From: Flavobacterium panacagri
GTDB taxonomy: Bacteria > Bacteroidota > Bacteroidia > Flavobacteriales > Flavobacteriaceae
Direction: 5' to 3'
Assembly (NCBI RefSeq): GCF_030378165.1
Contig: NZ_CP119766.1
Coordinates: 744,001-808,000 of the forward strand
DNA length: 64,000 bases
A program made the position numbers and the translations under genes. Positions 27,087 to 35,870 of the stretch are shown here, one piece after another. The notes beneath the pieces were generated by a model that was given only the letters and a program-made list of their open reading frames with translations, did no database searches and was not told the DNA's origin. Every line of letters starts with the position of its first letter. Position 1 is the first letter of the stretch.

Positions 27087-28832
27087 ATGAAAAGATATTT
27101 AATTCTATTCCTACTCACTTTTCAAGGACTTATGGCTCAGGTGCAATTTGAAGCCAGAGTCAGCAAAAACACGCTTGGAGTAAACGAAAGACTTCGTATA
27201 GACTTCATCATGAATGTTGACGGAGACAACTTTGAACAGCCTGCTTTTGAAGGTTTCAGACTTGTTGCAGGGCCAAGTCAGCAAATAAGTCAATCTTGGA
27301 TAAACGGACGAAGTTCTTTTCAAAAAATATACTCTTATATTTTACAGCCGGAACGAAAAGGAGCGCTTCTTATCAAACAAGCTGCTATAGAATATAACGG
27401 ACAAGTTTATAAAACTTCACCAATAAAAGTTACCGTTACTAATGCCGTTGCTCAGGAAAGAGATCCAAACGACAGACCACCAGGATCTGGAAACGAGTTA
27501 TTGAATTTGGTTGCCGAAATTTCAAAAACAAACCCGTATTTAAATGAACCGATTACAGTCGTTTACAAACTGTATTTCAATAACATTGGCGTTACTGGTT
27601 TTAAAGAATTGGCTAAACCAAAATACAATGATTTTTGGAACCAAAATATAGACATTAAACAATTGGCCATTGAAGAAGGAAATTTTCAGGGACAGAGATG
27701 TTATTATGTCATCTTAAAGAAAACTATTCTATATCCTCAAAAATCAGGAAAACTCACAATTGAACCTCTTTCACTAGACATAGGTGTGCAATTACCAACT
27801 AATCGCCGCGATATGTTTGGCCAGATGATTATTACTGAAGACAATAAAGTAGTTTCAGCCGGAGCTAAAACCATAAATGTAAGACCGCTTCCTGAAAGCA
27901 CAAAACCAGAAGGTTTTACAGGTGCAGTTGGTAAGCTGAACTTTACGGTTACTCCATCCAAAACAACACTTAAAAATGGCGAAGGTCTTGATTTAATTGT
28001 TAGTGCACAGGGAACTGGAAATATGAAGTTATTTACACTTCCTAAACCAGTTGTTCCAAATGCATTGGAAATGTATGATCCTGTTCACGATGAAAATGTA
28101 ACCACTTCGTTGTCGGGAATGTCTGGAAGAATTTCGGATAAATATACTATTGTTCCTCAATACAGAGGAAAATATGCGATTAAACCGATGCAATTTTCAT
28201 ATTTTGATTTGAGTTCTGGCACATACAAAACGATCACTTCAAAAGAAATTATGGTTGATGTTTTGGACGGGCCAACACCGGCAGAAGCAAATACAGGAAC
28301 GGCTTCTAAAAATGCAACTGCTCAAACGGATCATTTTAAAAACATCAAATCTAAAACAGTTTTAACAGCTATTGCTAAAAAAGAGTTTTACGGTTCTAAT
28401 TTATATTTAGGTTTATTATTTGCGCCTTTTATCATCATTCCGCTTATTATTTTAGCTAAGAAGAAAAAAGAGGCTATCGATAGTGATGTTACTGGAAACA
28501 GAATTAGAATGAACAATAAACTGGCAAAAAAATATCTGTCTCAGGCTAAAAAACATCTTAACAATAAAGAACCTTTCTATATCGCATTAGAAAAAGCAAT
28601 GCATAATTTCTTAAAAGCGAAATTACATATAGAAACTTCAGAAATGAGCAAAGACAATATCAGAGAATTATTGTTATCGAGAAATGCAAATGCAGAAACG
28701 GTTCAGAATTTTATTGATTTGACTGAAAACTGTGAATTTGCACGTTATGCTCCGGCATCAAGCGCTTCGATTCAACAGGATTATAACAAAGCGGTATTGA
28801 TTATTTCTGAACTAGAAAAACAGATTGTTTAG
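27087..28832 (+). CDS. batD: BatD family protein
   Basis: This 581-residue protein has a signal peptide (MKRYLILFLLTFQGLMAQ). Repeated Ig-like beta domains follow: FEARVSKNTLGVNERLRIDF, LVAEISKTNPYLNEPITVVY and NFTVTPSKTTLKNGEGLDLI. A TM segment lies near residue 440 (LYLGLLFAPFIIIPLIILA) and precedes a cytoplasmic helical tail with KYLSQAKKHLNNKEPFYIAL. This is the standard BatD (oxygen-tolerance) architecture. It probably presents periplasmic domains for the BatA/B complex. The N-terminal domain resembles that of the gene at 22466, which looks like a shorter relative. Confidence 0.92.
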   Translation: MKRYLILFLLTFQGLMAQVQFEARVSKNTLGVNERLRIDFIMNVDGDNFEQPAFEGFRLVAGPSQQISQSWINGRSSFQKIYSYILQPERKGALLIKQAAIEYNGQVYKTSPIKVTVTNAVAQERDPNDRPPGSGNELLNLVAEISKTNPYLNEPITVVYKLYFNNIGVTGFKELAKPKYNDFWNQNIDIKQLAIEEGNFQGQRCYYVILKKTILYPQKSGKLTIEPLSLDIGVQLPTNRRDMFGQMIITEDNKVVSAGAKTINVRPLPESTKPEGFTGAVGKLNFTVTPSKTTLKNGEGLDLIVSAQGTGNMKLFTLPKPVVPNALEMYDPVHDENVTTSLSGMSGRISDKYTIVPQYRGKYAIKPMQFSYFDLSSGTYKTITSKEIMVDVLDGPTPAEANTGTASKNATAQTDHFKNIKSKTVLTAIAKKEFYGSNLYLGLLFAPFIIIPLIILAKKKKEAIDSDVTGNRIRMNNKLAKKYLSQAKKHLNNKEPFYIALEKAMHNFLKAKLHIETSEMSKDNIRELLLSRNANAETVQNFIDLTENCEFARYAPASSASIQQDYNKAVLIISELEKQIV

Positions 28833-28926
28833 TTTTTTTTACCGCAAAGTACGCTAAGAAAATTGATTTAGATTGCGTCGAATTTAAGTTCGCAAAGTTG
28901 AAGATCTTATTACAATATTTTAGAAA

Positions 28927-29673
28927 ATGAAAAACATACTATATCTCTTTTTATTCATCTCGCAGGTTTTCTTTGCGCAAGGACGCTTTGAAGCAGGAAA
29001 TGCGTTATACCAAAAAGGACAATACAAAGAAGCTGTACAGGTTTATGAAAACATAGTAAAGGAAGATAAATTACATTCGGCTGAATTGTATTTTAATCTT
29101 GGAAACTGTTATTACAAACTAAATCAAGTGGCACCTTCGATTTATAATTATGAAAAAGCATTGGTTTTAAAACCAAATGATCCGGAAACTTTAAACAACT
29201 TAAAGTTCGCAAAAAAGCTGACAATTGACGAAATTAAAGAAGTTCCAAAAGTTGGTTTTGCCAAACTAATTCAGAATTTCACTTCTATTTTTGATTACAA
29301 TATGTGGGCAAAAATTGCTGTCGCAATAGGTTTTGTCTTTTTACTTAGCTTTATTGGTTATTACTTTTCAAAAGCCACCATTGCAAAAAGAATCTATTTT
29401 GTGGGAATGTTTATTTTTTTAGTTGCTTTTGCGTTAAGCATTTCCGCTGCTGTATCTGAAAAACGTCATTTTGATAACGATCGTGTTGCCATTGTTTTTT
29501 CTGAAATGAGCCAAGTTCGTGCAAAACCTCAAAAGTCTGCCAATGGCATTATACTATTGCACGAAGGAGCAAAAGTTTATGTTCTGGAAACTACAGCTGA
29601 CTGGAAAAAAGTAGAATTAACAGATGGAACACAAGGCTGGATTGAATCTTCTACAATTAAAGAAGTTAAATAA
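28927..29673 (+). CDS. batE: BatE-type TPR and SH3 protein
   Basis: This 248-residue protein starts with the signal peptide MKNILYLFLFISQVFFAQ. TPR units follow (GNALYQKGQYKEAVQVYEN, LYFNLGNCYYKLNQVAPSIY), then two TM segments (MWAKIAVAIGFVFLLSFIGYY; IYFVGMFIFLVAFALSISAA). A bacterial SH3 domain ends the protein (VRAKPQKSANGIILLHEGAK ... WKKVELTDGTQGWIESSTI). It is the last gene of the Bat cluster and is followed by a terminator. It may link the complex to peptidoglycan through SH3, as inferred from domain knowledge. Confidence 0.92.
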   Translation: MKNILYLFLFISQVFFAQGRFEAGNALYQKGQYKEAVQVYENIVKEDKLHSAELYFNLGNCYYKLNQVAPSIYNYEKALVLKPNDPETLNNLKFAKKLTIDEIKEVPKVGFAKLIQNFTSIFDYNMWAKIAVAIGFVFLLSFIGYYFSKATIAKRIYFVGMFIFLVAFALSISAAVSEKRHFDNDRVAIVFSEMSQVRAKPQKSANGIILLHEGAKVYVLETTADWKKVELTDGTQGWIESSTIKEVK

Positions 29674-29696
29674 AGTTTTATAATATTTAAATAAAG

Positions 29697-29736
29697 AAAT
29701 CCCAAATTCCAAAACAACAATCGGAATTTGGGATTT
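29697..29736. terminator. Bat operon terminator (TCCCAAATTCC type)
   Basis: A perfect 14-bp stem AAATCCCAAATTCC / GGAATTTGGGATTT with a 12-nt loop lies between the converging batE and VWA genes. It is nearly identical to the stem at 14855-14899. Confidence 0.8.
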
Positions 29737-29757
29737 CTTATTTTTTGGAATTTCAAA

Positions 29758-31308
29758 TTAATTTACAGCATCAACCAATCGAACAAATTCTGATCTATAA
29801 CCATCTTCATCATTTTGCAAACCAGATTTTGCCAGTTTTTTAATCTCTGAACTTGAAGTGTTAGCAATGTATTTTGACTCACGAAGTTTTAATCCGAACC
29901 AGGAAACAGCAGTTGTAAATTTGAAATCAGGAGAACTATTTTCTAGATTTGTTTTCTTATCTGCTATTACATTTACTATTTCAATGCTTTTGTCGGCATC
30001 AGGTTTTTTATATCTAAATTTCACTGTAGCCAATTCATCACTATGATTTTCAGACACTTTCTGTGTTTTGGTATATTTTAAGTCTGACGGAATGTAATCA
30101 CTTTCAACTCCAACAGGAATTATTTCATATAACGCTGTAACTGAATGTCCGCTTCCTAATTCACCAGCATCAATTTTATCATTTTTAAAATCTTCAGCAT
30201 TTAGTTTTCGGTTTTCATAACCAATCAATCGATACGCCTGAACATGATTCGGATTAAACTCAATTTGGATTTTTACATCTTTCGCTATGGCAAACATCGA
30301 ACCTTTAAATTCTTTTCCAAGAAAACGATTGGCTTCCTGAATATTATCGATATAAGCGTAATTTCCGTTTCCTTTATCGGCAAGAATTTCCATTTTAGAA
30401 TCTTTGTAATTTCCCATTCCAAAACCTAAAACGGTTAAGAAAACACCCGATTCTCTTTTCTGCTCAATCAATTTCAGCATATCATCATCGCTTGACGCAC
30501 CAACATTAAAATCACCGTCAGTAGCTATCACTACTCTATTGTTTCCGCCTTTGATAAAATTTTCTTGCGCCAGTTTGTAAGCCAACTCGATCCCTTCTCC
30601 GCCGGCTGTGCTTCCACCCGCATGTAAATCATCAAAAGCATCCATAATTTCCTCTTTATCTTCTCCCGAAGTTGGTTCCAAAACTACTCCAGCCGAACCT
30701 GCATAAACTACAATCGAAACCCGATCTGTACTACGAAGTTCTTTAACTAAGATTTTCATAGATTCTTTCAACAATGGGAGTTTATTTGGTTCATCCATCG
30801 AACCCGAAACATCCACTAAAAAAACCAGATTAGTAGCCGGCAAATTTGCCATTGGAATGTCCTTTCCCTGCAAACCAATTTTCAGTAATCGGCTATTTTT
30901 ATTCCACGGACAGTCACTGTATTCTGTATGAATTGCAAATGGATGCTGTCCGTTTGGCTGTGGATATTTGTATTTAAAGAAGTTGATCATTTCTTCCACA
31001 CGAACTGCATCTTTTGGAACTTTCTGTCCTTCATTAATAAAACGGCGAATATTGGTATAAGATGCGTTATCAACATCTATAGAAAATGTAGAAAGAGGTG
31101 TTTTAAGCGGAGATTCAAACGGATTTTCTTCTAATCCCGCGTAACTTTCTGTGTTTGGCTCGGAAATATATTCTTCGTCTAAAACGGAATCAGTTGTTGC
31201 TACTGCAATTTCACTTGCATCTGCAGTCTCTTCTGGCGCATACGCTTTCTTACAGCTGAAAATAGTAAGTACGAGGAATGCCATCATAAAGAAATTAAGA
31301 TTTCTCAT
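29758..31308 (-). CDS. YfbK-like VWA lipoprotein
   Basis: The start at 31308 gives the lipoprotein signal MRNLNFFMMAFLVLTIFSC and 516 residues; the longer frame adds 14 residues without a signal. After a linker comes the N-terminal domain typical of YfbK-type proteins (PLSTFSIDVDNASYTNIRRF ... VRVEEMINFFKYKYP). A VWA domain follows with MIDAS DVSGSMDEP and TDGDFNVG, then a C-terminal DUF3520 domain (VGVESDYIPSDLKYT, KFRYKKPDADKSIEI). It is anchored in the envelope. Its function is unknown, but it converges on the Bat operon, which encodes other VWA proteins. Confidence 0.9.
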   Translation of the reverse strand: MRNLNFFMMAFLVLTIFSCKKAYAPEETADASEIAVATTDSVLDEEYISEPNTESYAGLEENPFESPLKTPLSTFSIDVDNASYTNIRRFINEGQKVPKDAVRVEEMINFFKYKYPQPNGQHPFAIHTEYSDCPWNKNSRLLKIGLQGKDIPMANLPATNLVFLVDVSGSMDEPNKLPLLKESMKILVKELRSTDRVSIVVYAGSAGVVLEPTSGEDKEEIMDAFDDLHAGGSTAGGEGIELAYKLAQENFIKGGNNRVVIATDGDFNVGASSDDDMLKLIEQKRESGVFLTVLGFGMGNYKDSKMEILADKGNGNYAYIDNIQEANRFLGKEFKGSMFAIAKDVKIQIEFNPNHVQAYRLIGYENRKLNAEDFKNDKIDAGELGSGHSVTALYEIIPVGVESDYIPSDLKYTKTQKVSENHSDELATVKFRYKKPDADKSIEIVNVIADKKTNLENSSPDFKFTTAVSWFGLKLRESKYIANTSSSEIKKLAKSGLQNDEDGYRSEFVRLVDAVN

Positions 31309-31609
31309 AAAGTAAATTTTTAAAAAATTAGTAAATAGATTTTGGTTCAAATAAGGACTAGCATTCCGGATGTACTAGAAGTGATTATTTGCAATTTTCG
31401 AGTATGCAAAATCGTGCCAAAAATTTTACAAATATTTTTCTGACTTAAAAATAAAATGAGAAACCTTGATTTTAGAGGAAATTATGCTCGATTTTTTTTC
31501 CAAAGAGTAAAAGAAAGTGGTTAAACTTTGGCAAAACGTTGCTAAGAAAAAGGGCGAGATGGAATTATTACAAAATTTCAATTTTAGTTTTTCTCAAAAT
31601 GCTAAAAAT

Positions 31610-31692
31610 ATAGCCCGTGGTTTCAACCACGGGAAACGTTACAAATAATCTTAATCATACATTGTGTTCCCGTGGTTGAAACCACGGGCTAT
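31610..31692. repeat. REP-like element with two mirrored hairpins (CCCGTGGTT type)
   Basis: Perfect 26-bp inverted arms at 31610-31635 and 31667-31692 flank 31 bp. Each arm is itself a hairpin: 9-bp stem CCCGTGGTT / AACCACGGG with a 2-nt loop. This is the layout of bacterial REP doublets (BIME-like), which are mobilised in trans by RAYT transposases. The rest of the 496-bp gap (31309-31804) has no gene that I can support. Confidence 0.85.
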
Positions 31693-31804
31693 AATTTGAA
31701 TATTAGGATAGGATTTTTATTAGACTTTGAAGAGAATTAGATAGAATTAAAATGGATTAATCTTCTGAAATCCTTTAATATGTGGCAACTATATTTTGTA
31801 AAAT

Positions 31805-32374
31805 TTAAAAATGGTAAATTTTCTCTGGCGTAACACAAAAATCCAATTTAATATCCGATTCAAAAACATCATCAATTTGGTTTACGGCTTCAAAAAATGA
31901 AAGTCCTATTTTGATGGTTTCGGGTTTGCATTCAGCGAGAAATTTATCGTAGAAACCTTTTCCGTAACCAATGCGGTTTCCAAAAATATCAAAAGCCAAA
32001 AGCGGTACAAAAACTACTTCCACTTTAGAAGAAGGCACTTCGATTCCGTCAACGGGTTCCGGAATATTGTATTCGTTCTTTTTGATTTTGGTATTATCGG
32101 TTAAAAGAAAATGAGTCATTTTTCTCGTTTCGAAATCGCTTTTAGAAATCAGGATTTCTTTGTCTTTTCCAGAAAGTAAATGCAGGACAAATTCTGTATT
32201 GACTTCTTTATGTTCTTCGATTGGGAGAAAAACATGATAATAAATTTTGTCCCAAATGGGCATATGGATTAATTGATTGGCAATGGCCAGACTTCTTTCT
32301 TCTATTTCATCAAAAGAAAGTGCTTTACGGAGATTTTTATATTGTATTCGGAGTTCTTTTTTACTCGTCGGCAT
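31805..32374 (-). CDS. 5-formyltetrahydrofolate cyclo-ligase
   Basis: This enzyme converts 5-formyl-THF to 5,10-methenyl-THF using ATP, in one-carbon metabolism. The start at 32374 gives 189 residues, the usual length, and begins MPTSKKELRIQYKNLRKALS, which matches the family N terminus; the longer frame would read back into the preceding gene. The C-terminal signature VPLLAFDIFGNRIGYGKGFYD carries the ATP/Mg-binding loop (GYGKGFYD). It overlaps the end of the upstream M14-like gene by 14 bp on the same strand, so the two are translationally coupled. Confidence 0.93.
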   Translation of the reverse strand: MPTSKKELRIQYKNLRKALSFDEIEERSLAIANQLIHMPIWDKIYYHVFLPIEEHKEVNTEFVLHLLSGKDKEILISKSDFETRKMTHFLLTDNTKIKKNEYNIPEPVDGIEVPSSKVEVVFVPLLAFDIFGNRIGYGKGFYDKFLAECKPETIKIGLSFFEAVNQIDDVFESDIKLDFCVTPEKIYHF

Positions 32375-33338
32375 TGTCTGGAGTTTTAGATAAATGGTAA
32401 ATGGCATCGCCTTCATAAACAATTGGCGAATGATTGGCATTGATCACATAACCATCGTGAGGTGCTTTGATTTTCTGCTCAAATTTCCCAAACGGATCTG
32501 TAATAATCGCTAAGATAGTGCCTTTGGTTACAAATTTTCCAATCAAATTAAAATCATGCAGTAAACCAGAACATTTCGCACGTAGCCAAACCGATTGTTT
32601 AATATAAATCGAAGGTGTTAAAGCGGGCTCCGCAATTTGCTTCGAATCCAACATCTGTAAATAATGAAGCAAACGTTTGGTTCCTAAAACACCTTGATTC
32701 GCAATTTCGTTATTGATATCCAACGATTTTCCGCCTTCAAAAAGAAGCATTTTTACATTGGCATTTTCAGAAGTTTTTCTAAAAGACCCATTAATATTTT
32801 TAGAATACAAAGTAAAAGGCGCATTAAAAACGTCGGCCAAAACTTTTAACTCGGGATTATTTTCAGTAATTCTAATTTGAGGCGCATTGAAACGGCTTGC
32901 TCCTCCCGCATGAAAATCGATCGCATAATCTAAAATCGGTAAAATTTCTTCGACAATATGATAAGCAAATCGGCTGGCAAGAGAACCTTTTTTACTTCCC
33001 GGGAAAACTCGATTTAAGTCACGACCGTCTGGAAACTCTCTTGATTTATTGACAAAACCATACATATTTATTACCGGAATGCAGATAATGGTACCTCGAG
33101 TTGGTCTATTTATTTTTTTACTGATAAGCTGGCGCACAATTTCAACACCATTTATTTCGTCGCCATGAATTCCTGCCGAAAATAAAACAGTCGGCCCTTC
33201 ATGTTTGGAACGACGGACAATAACAGGAATATTTAGTTTTGTTGTAGTATGAAGCCGAGCAATTTCGACGTTTATCGTTCTGTGTTCTCCCGGCAAAATC
33301 GATTCGCCAAAAATAACCAATGGAGTACTATTTTTCAT
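32361..33338 (-). CDS. Succinylglutamate desuccinylase/aspartoacylase (M14-like) protein
   Basis: This is a 325-residue zinc-dependent deacylase of the AstE/AspA group. Metal ligands fit GIHGDEINGVE (His and Glu) near residues 58-68 and a later His in AIDFHAGGASRFN. The loop FPDGRDLNRVFPGS carries the conserved Asn-Arg substrate-binding pair. The C-terminal beta domain ends PHDGYVINANHSPIVYEGDA, like a biotinyl/lipoyl-type barrel. The true substrate is unknown and is probably an N-acyl amino acid. It is coupled to the folate gene by a 14-bp overlap. Confidence 0.88.
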   Translation of the reverse strand: MKNSTPLVIFGESILPGEHRTINVEIARLHTTTKLNIPVIVRRSKHEGPTVLFSAGIHGDEINGVEIVRQLISKKINRPTRGTIICIPVINMYGFVNKSREFPDGRDLNRVFPGSKKGSLASRFAYHIVEEILPILDYAIDFHAGGASRFNAPQIRITENNPELKVLADVFNAPFTLYSKNINGSFRKTSENANVKMLLFEGGKSLDINNEIANQGVLGTKRLLHYLQMLDSKQIAEPALTPSIYIKQSVWLRAKCSGLLHDFNLIGKFVTKGTILAIITDPFGKFEQKIKAPHDGYVINANHSPIVYEGDAIYHLSKTPDNADE

Positions 33339-33383
33339 TTGGAATTATAAAATCTAAATATAGAAATTATTCTTTTGATTTCG

Positions 33384-33391
33384 TAAATTTG
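33384..33391 (+). promoter_or_regulatory. Putative uvrC promoter, -7 box
   Basis: TAAATTTG fits TAnnTTTG, 84 bp upstream of the uvrC ATG. No -33 TTG at standard spacing. Confidence 0.35.
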
Positions 33392-33475
33392 AAACTAATT
33401 CAATGTTAAGCTTCATTTTCAAATCGGAATGGTTTTTGAAAAAAGCTTTTCAAATATCTTCAGAAATAAAATAGA

Positions 33476-35275
33476 ATGCAAAAACCAGCCTTAGATCTTC
33501 AAATTTTAACTTTGCCAGACAATCCGGGCGTTTATCAATATTATGATAAGGACGGGAAAATCTTATATGTCGGCAAAGCCAAAAATTTAAAAAAAAGGGT
33601 TTCTTCCTATTTCAATAAAATTCACGATACAGCGAAAACCAACGTATTGGTCAAAAAAATTGTAACTATAAAACACATCGTAGTTCCAACCGAAACTGAT
33701 GCGCTTTTATTGGAAAACAATTTAATAAAAACACTTCAGCCAAGATATAATGTACTGCTTCGTGATGACAAAAGTTATCCGTGGATTTGTATCAAAAAAG
33801 AACCTTTTTCGAGAATATTTTTGACAAGAAGAATGGTCAAAGACGGCTCAGAATATTTTGGCCCGTACACGAATTTCAAAATGGTTTATACGATTCTGGA
33901 TTTGATTAAAGAATTGTATCCGCTTCGAACTTGTAATTATGATCTGAGCGAATCCAATATTAATTCCGGTAAATTCAAAGTTTGTCTGGAATATCATATT
34001 GGTAATTGCAAAGGCCCGTGCGAAGGTTTGGAACCTTTGGAAGAATACCAAAGACAAGTCAATGCGATTCGCGAAATCCTAAAAGGAAACTTCAAAGAAA
34101 GTTTAAAAGATTTCAAGAAATTGATGAACACTTATGCGCAGAATCTTCAGTTTGAAGAAGCACAGAAAATCAAAGAAAAGATCGAGGTTTTAGAAAATTA
34201 TCAATCCAGATCGACCATCATCAATCCGAAGATTACCAATATTGATGTTTTCTCAATTGTCTCTGACGAAAGTGCCGCTTATGTCAATTTCCTTCAGATT
34301 TCTCACGGTTCGATTATTCGTTCTCATACTTTAGACATCAAGAAAAAATTGGATGAAAGCGATGAAGAATTATTAGAATTAGCGATTGTAGAATTGCGTG
34401 AACGCTTTCAGTTATTATCCAAAGAAATCATTGTTCCTTTCGAATTGGATTTAGGCGAAAACATAAAAGTAACCGTTCCACAGCTTGGAGACAAAAAACA
34501 GATTCTGGATTTATCGATTCGAAATGCCAAATTCTATCGCATCGAGCAATTGAAACAATTGCAAATTGTAGATCCGGATCGTCACGTAAATAGAATTATG
34601 GCACAAATGCAGAAAGATTTACGTCTTCCTGTTGAGCCCCGACATATTGAATGTTTTGATAACTCGAATATTCAGGGAACAAATCCAGTTGCAGCTTGTG
34701 TAGTTTTTAAAGACGGAAAACCAAGTAAAAAAGATTATCGCCATTTTAACGTCAAAACCGTTGAAGGCCCAGACGATTTTGCTTCGATGACCGAAATTGT
34801 ATACCGCCGTTACAAAAGATTATTAGACGAAAACGAACCACTTCCGCAGTTAATCATTATTGACGGTGGAAAAGGGCAGCTTTCTTCGGCTTTAAAAAGT
34901 ATTGATGAATTAGGATTACGAGGTAAAATTGCCATAATCGGAATTGCAAAACGTTTAGAAGAACTTTTTTATCCGGGCGATTCTATTCCGTTATATCTCG
35001 ACAAAAAATCAGAAACTTTGAAAGTAATCCAACAGTTGCGAAACGAAGCGCATAGATTCGGAATCACTTTTCACAGAGACAAACGAAGCAAAGCCGCATT
35101 GAATTCTTCTGTAGAAAGCATTCCGGGAATTGGAGAAAAAACCATGACAACCTTAATTCAGCATTTTAAAAGTGTTAAAAGATTAAAACTGGCTACAGAA
35201 CAAGAAATTGCAACCGTTATAGGTGTTTCTAAAGCCAAAAAAATTGTCGATTTTTATCATCCAAAAGAAAACTAA
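33476..35275 (+). CDS. uvrC: Excinuclease ABC subunit C
   Basis: UvrC makes the dual incisions of nucleotide excision repair. It has 599 residues. The N-terminal GIY-YIG nuclease domain is clear (NPGVYQYYDKDGKILYVGKA). It is followed by a cysteine-containing region, a UVR motif (MNTYAQNLQFEEAQKIKEKI) for UvrB binding and an RNase-H-like 5' nuclease domain containing ECFDNSNIQGTNPVAA and IIDGGKGQLSSAL. A helix-hairpin-helix pair ends the protein (SIPGIGEKTMTTLIQHF, ATVIGVSKAKKIVDFY). All expected domains are present. A small secreted-protein gene starts 6 bp after the stop. Confidence 0.97.
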   Translation: MQKPALDLQILTLPDNPGVYQYYDKDGKILYVGKAKNLKKRVSSYFNKIHDTAKTNVLVKKIVTIKHIVVPTETDALLLENNLIKTLQPRYNVLLRDDKSYPWICIKKEPFSRIFLTRRMVKDGSEYFGPYTNFKMVYTILDLIKELYPLRTCNYDLSESNINSGKFKVCLEYHIGNCKGPCEGLEPLEEYQRQVNAIREILKGNFKESLKDFKKLMNTYAQNLQFEEAQKIKEKIEVLENYQSRSTIINPKITNIDVFSIVSDESAAYVNFLQISHGSIIRSHTLDIKKKLDESDEELLELAIVELRERFQLLSKEIIVPFELDLGENIKVTVPQLGDKKQILDLSIRNAKFYRIEQLKQLQIVDPDRHVNRIMAQMQKDLRLPVEPRHIECFDNSNIQGTNPVAACVVFKDGKPSKKDYRHFNVKTVEGPDDFASMTEIVYRRYKRLLDENEPLPQLIIIDGGKGQLSSALKSIDELGLRGKIAIIGIAKRLEELFYPGDSIPLYLDKKSETLKVIQQLRNEAHRFGITFHRDKRSKAALNSSVESIPGIGEKTMTTLIQHFKSVKRLKLATEQEIATVIGVSKAKKIVDFYHPKEN

Positions 35276-35281
35276 TTCACT

Positions 35282-35818
35282 TTGAAAAAAAACTTTTTAC
35301 ATATCATCCTGTGTTTGTTTTTTTCTCTTTCGTATAGTCAAAACGATATTTCATTTGTACAAAAAGACAAAAGTAAAATCGAAATAAGCCTTCAAAATAA
35401 AATTGGCACTAGTGACGAAGAATATGAGCAAGCAGTAGAAATAAAAAATGTTCAAACTGGGAAAACTCAAATTATCAATAACATTGAAGTTTCGATCACA
35501 GGAAAACCATCGCATTTAGAAATAAACGATTATAATTTTGATGGTTTTACCGATTTCGCTTCTTATCATACTGATGACGGAATGGGAGTTTATACCATTT
35601 ATCAGATTTTTGTCTTTAATCCGATAACAAAACAATTCGACAGTTTACAATTTCCGTCGAACTTTAGTCCAAAATGTGATATGTTTTGCGATGTGAAAGT
35701 TGATAAAATCAAAAAGACATTAACCTCGAGTTGCAGAGGCGGTGCAAGAACTCATTCTGATGTCTGGAAGTACGATAAAAACAAAAAGTTAATACTTTCA
35801 AAAACAGAATCATTTTAA
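35282..35818 (+). CDS. Small secreted protein, XAC2610-like, TTG start
   Basis: This is a 178-residue exported protein. The start codon is TTG at 35282, chosen because the signal peptide KKNFLHIILCLFFSLSYSQ begins there, 6 bp after uvrC, and no ATG fits. The body contains EINDYNFDGFTDFASYHTDD, a DxDxDG-like FG-GAP/calcium-loop motif, and a CDMFCDVKVDKI cysteine pair. It resembles the XAC2610-type family of secreted repeat-like proteins whose role is unknown. It is co-transcribed with uvrC by position, but a functional link is doubtful. Confidence 0.75.
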   Translation: MKKNFLHIILCLFFSLSYSQNDISFVQKDKSKIEISLQNKIGTSDEEYEQAVEIKNVQTGKTQIINNIEVSITGKPSHLEINDYNFDGFTDFASYHTDDGMGVYTIYQIFVFNPITKQFDSLQFPSNFSPKCDMFCDVKVDKIKKTLTSSCRGGARTHSDVWKYDKNKKLILSKTESF

Positions 35819-35870
35819 GAATAAACCAAAAAAAATTGCCGACTTTTACAAAACTAACTTGCAAATTTTT

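Noticed and set aside
31610..31692. CRISPR-like repeats
   Set aside because: Inverted rather than regularly spaced direct repeats; no cas genes in the window.
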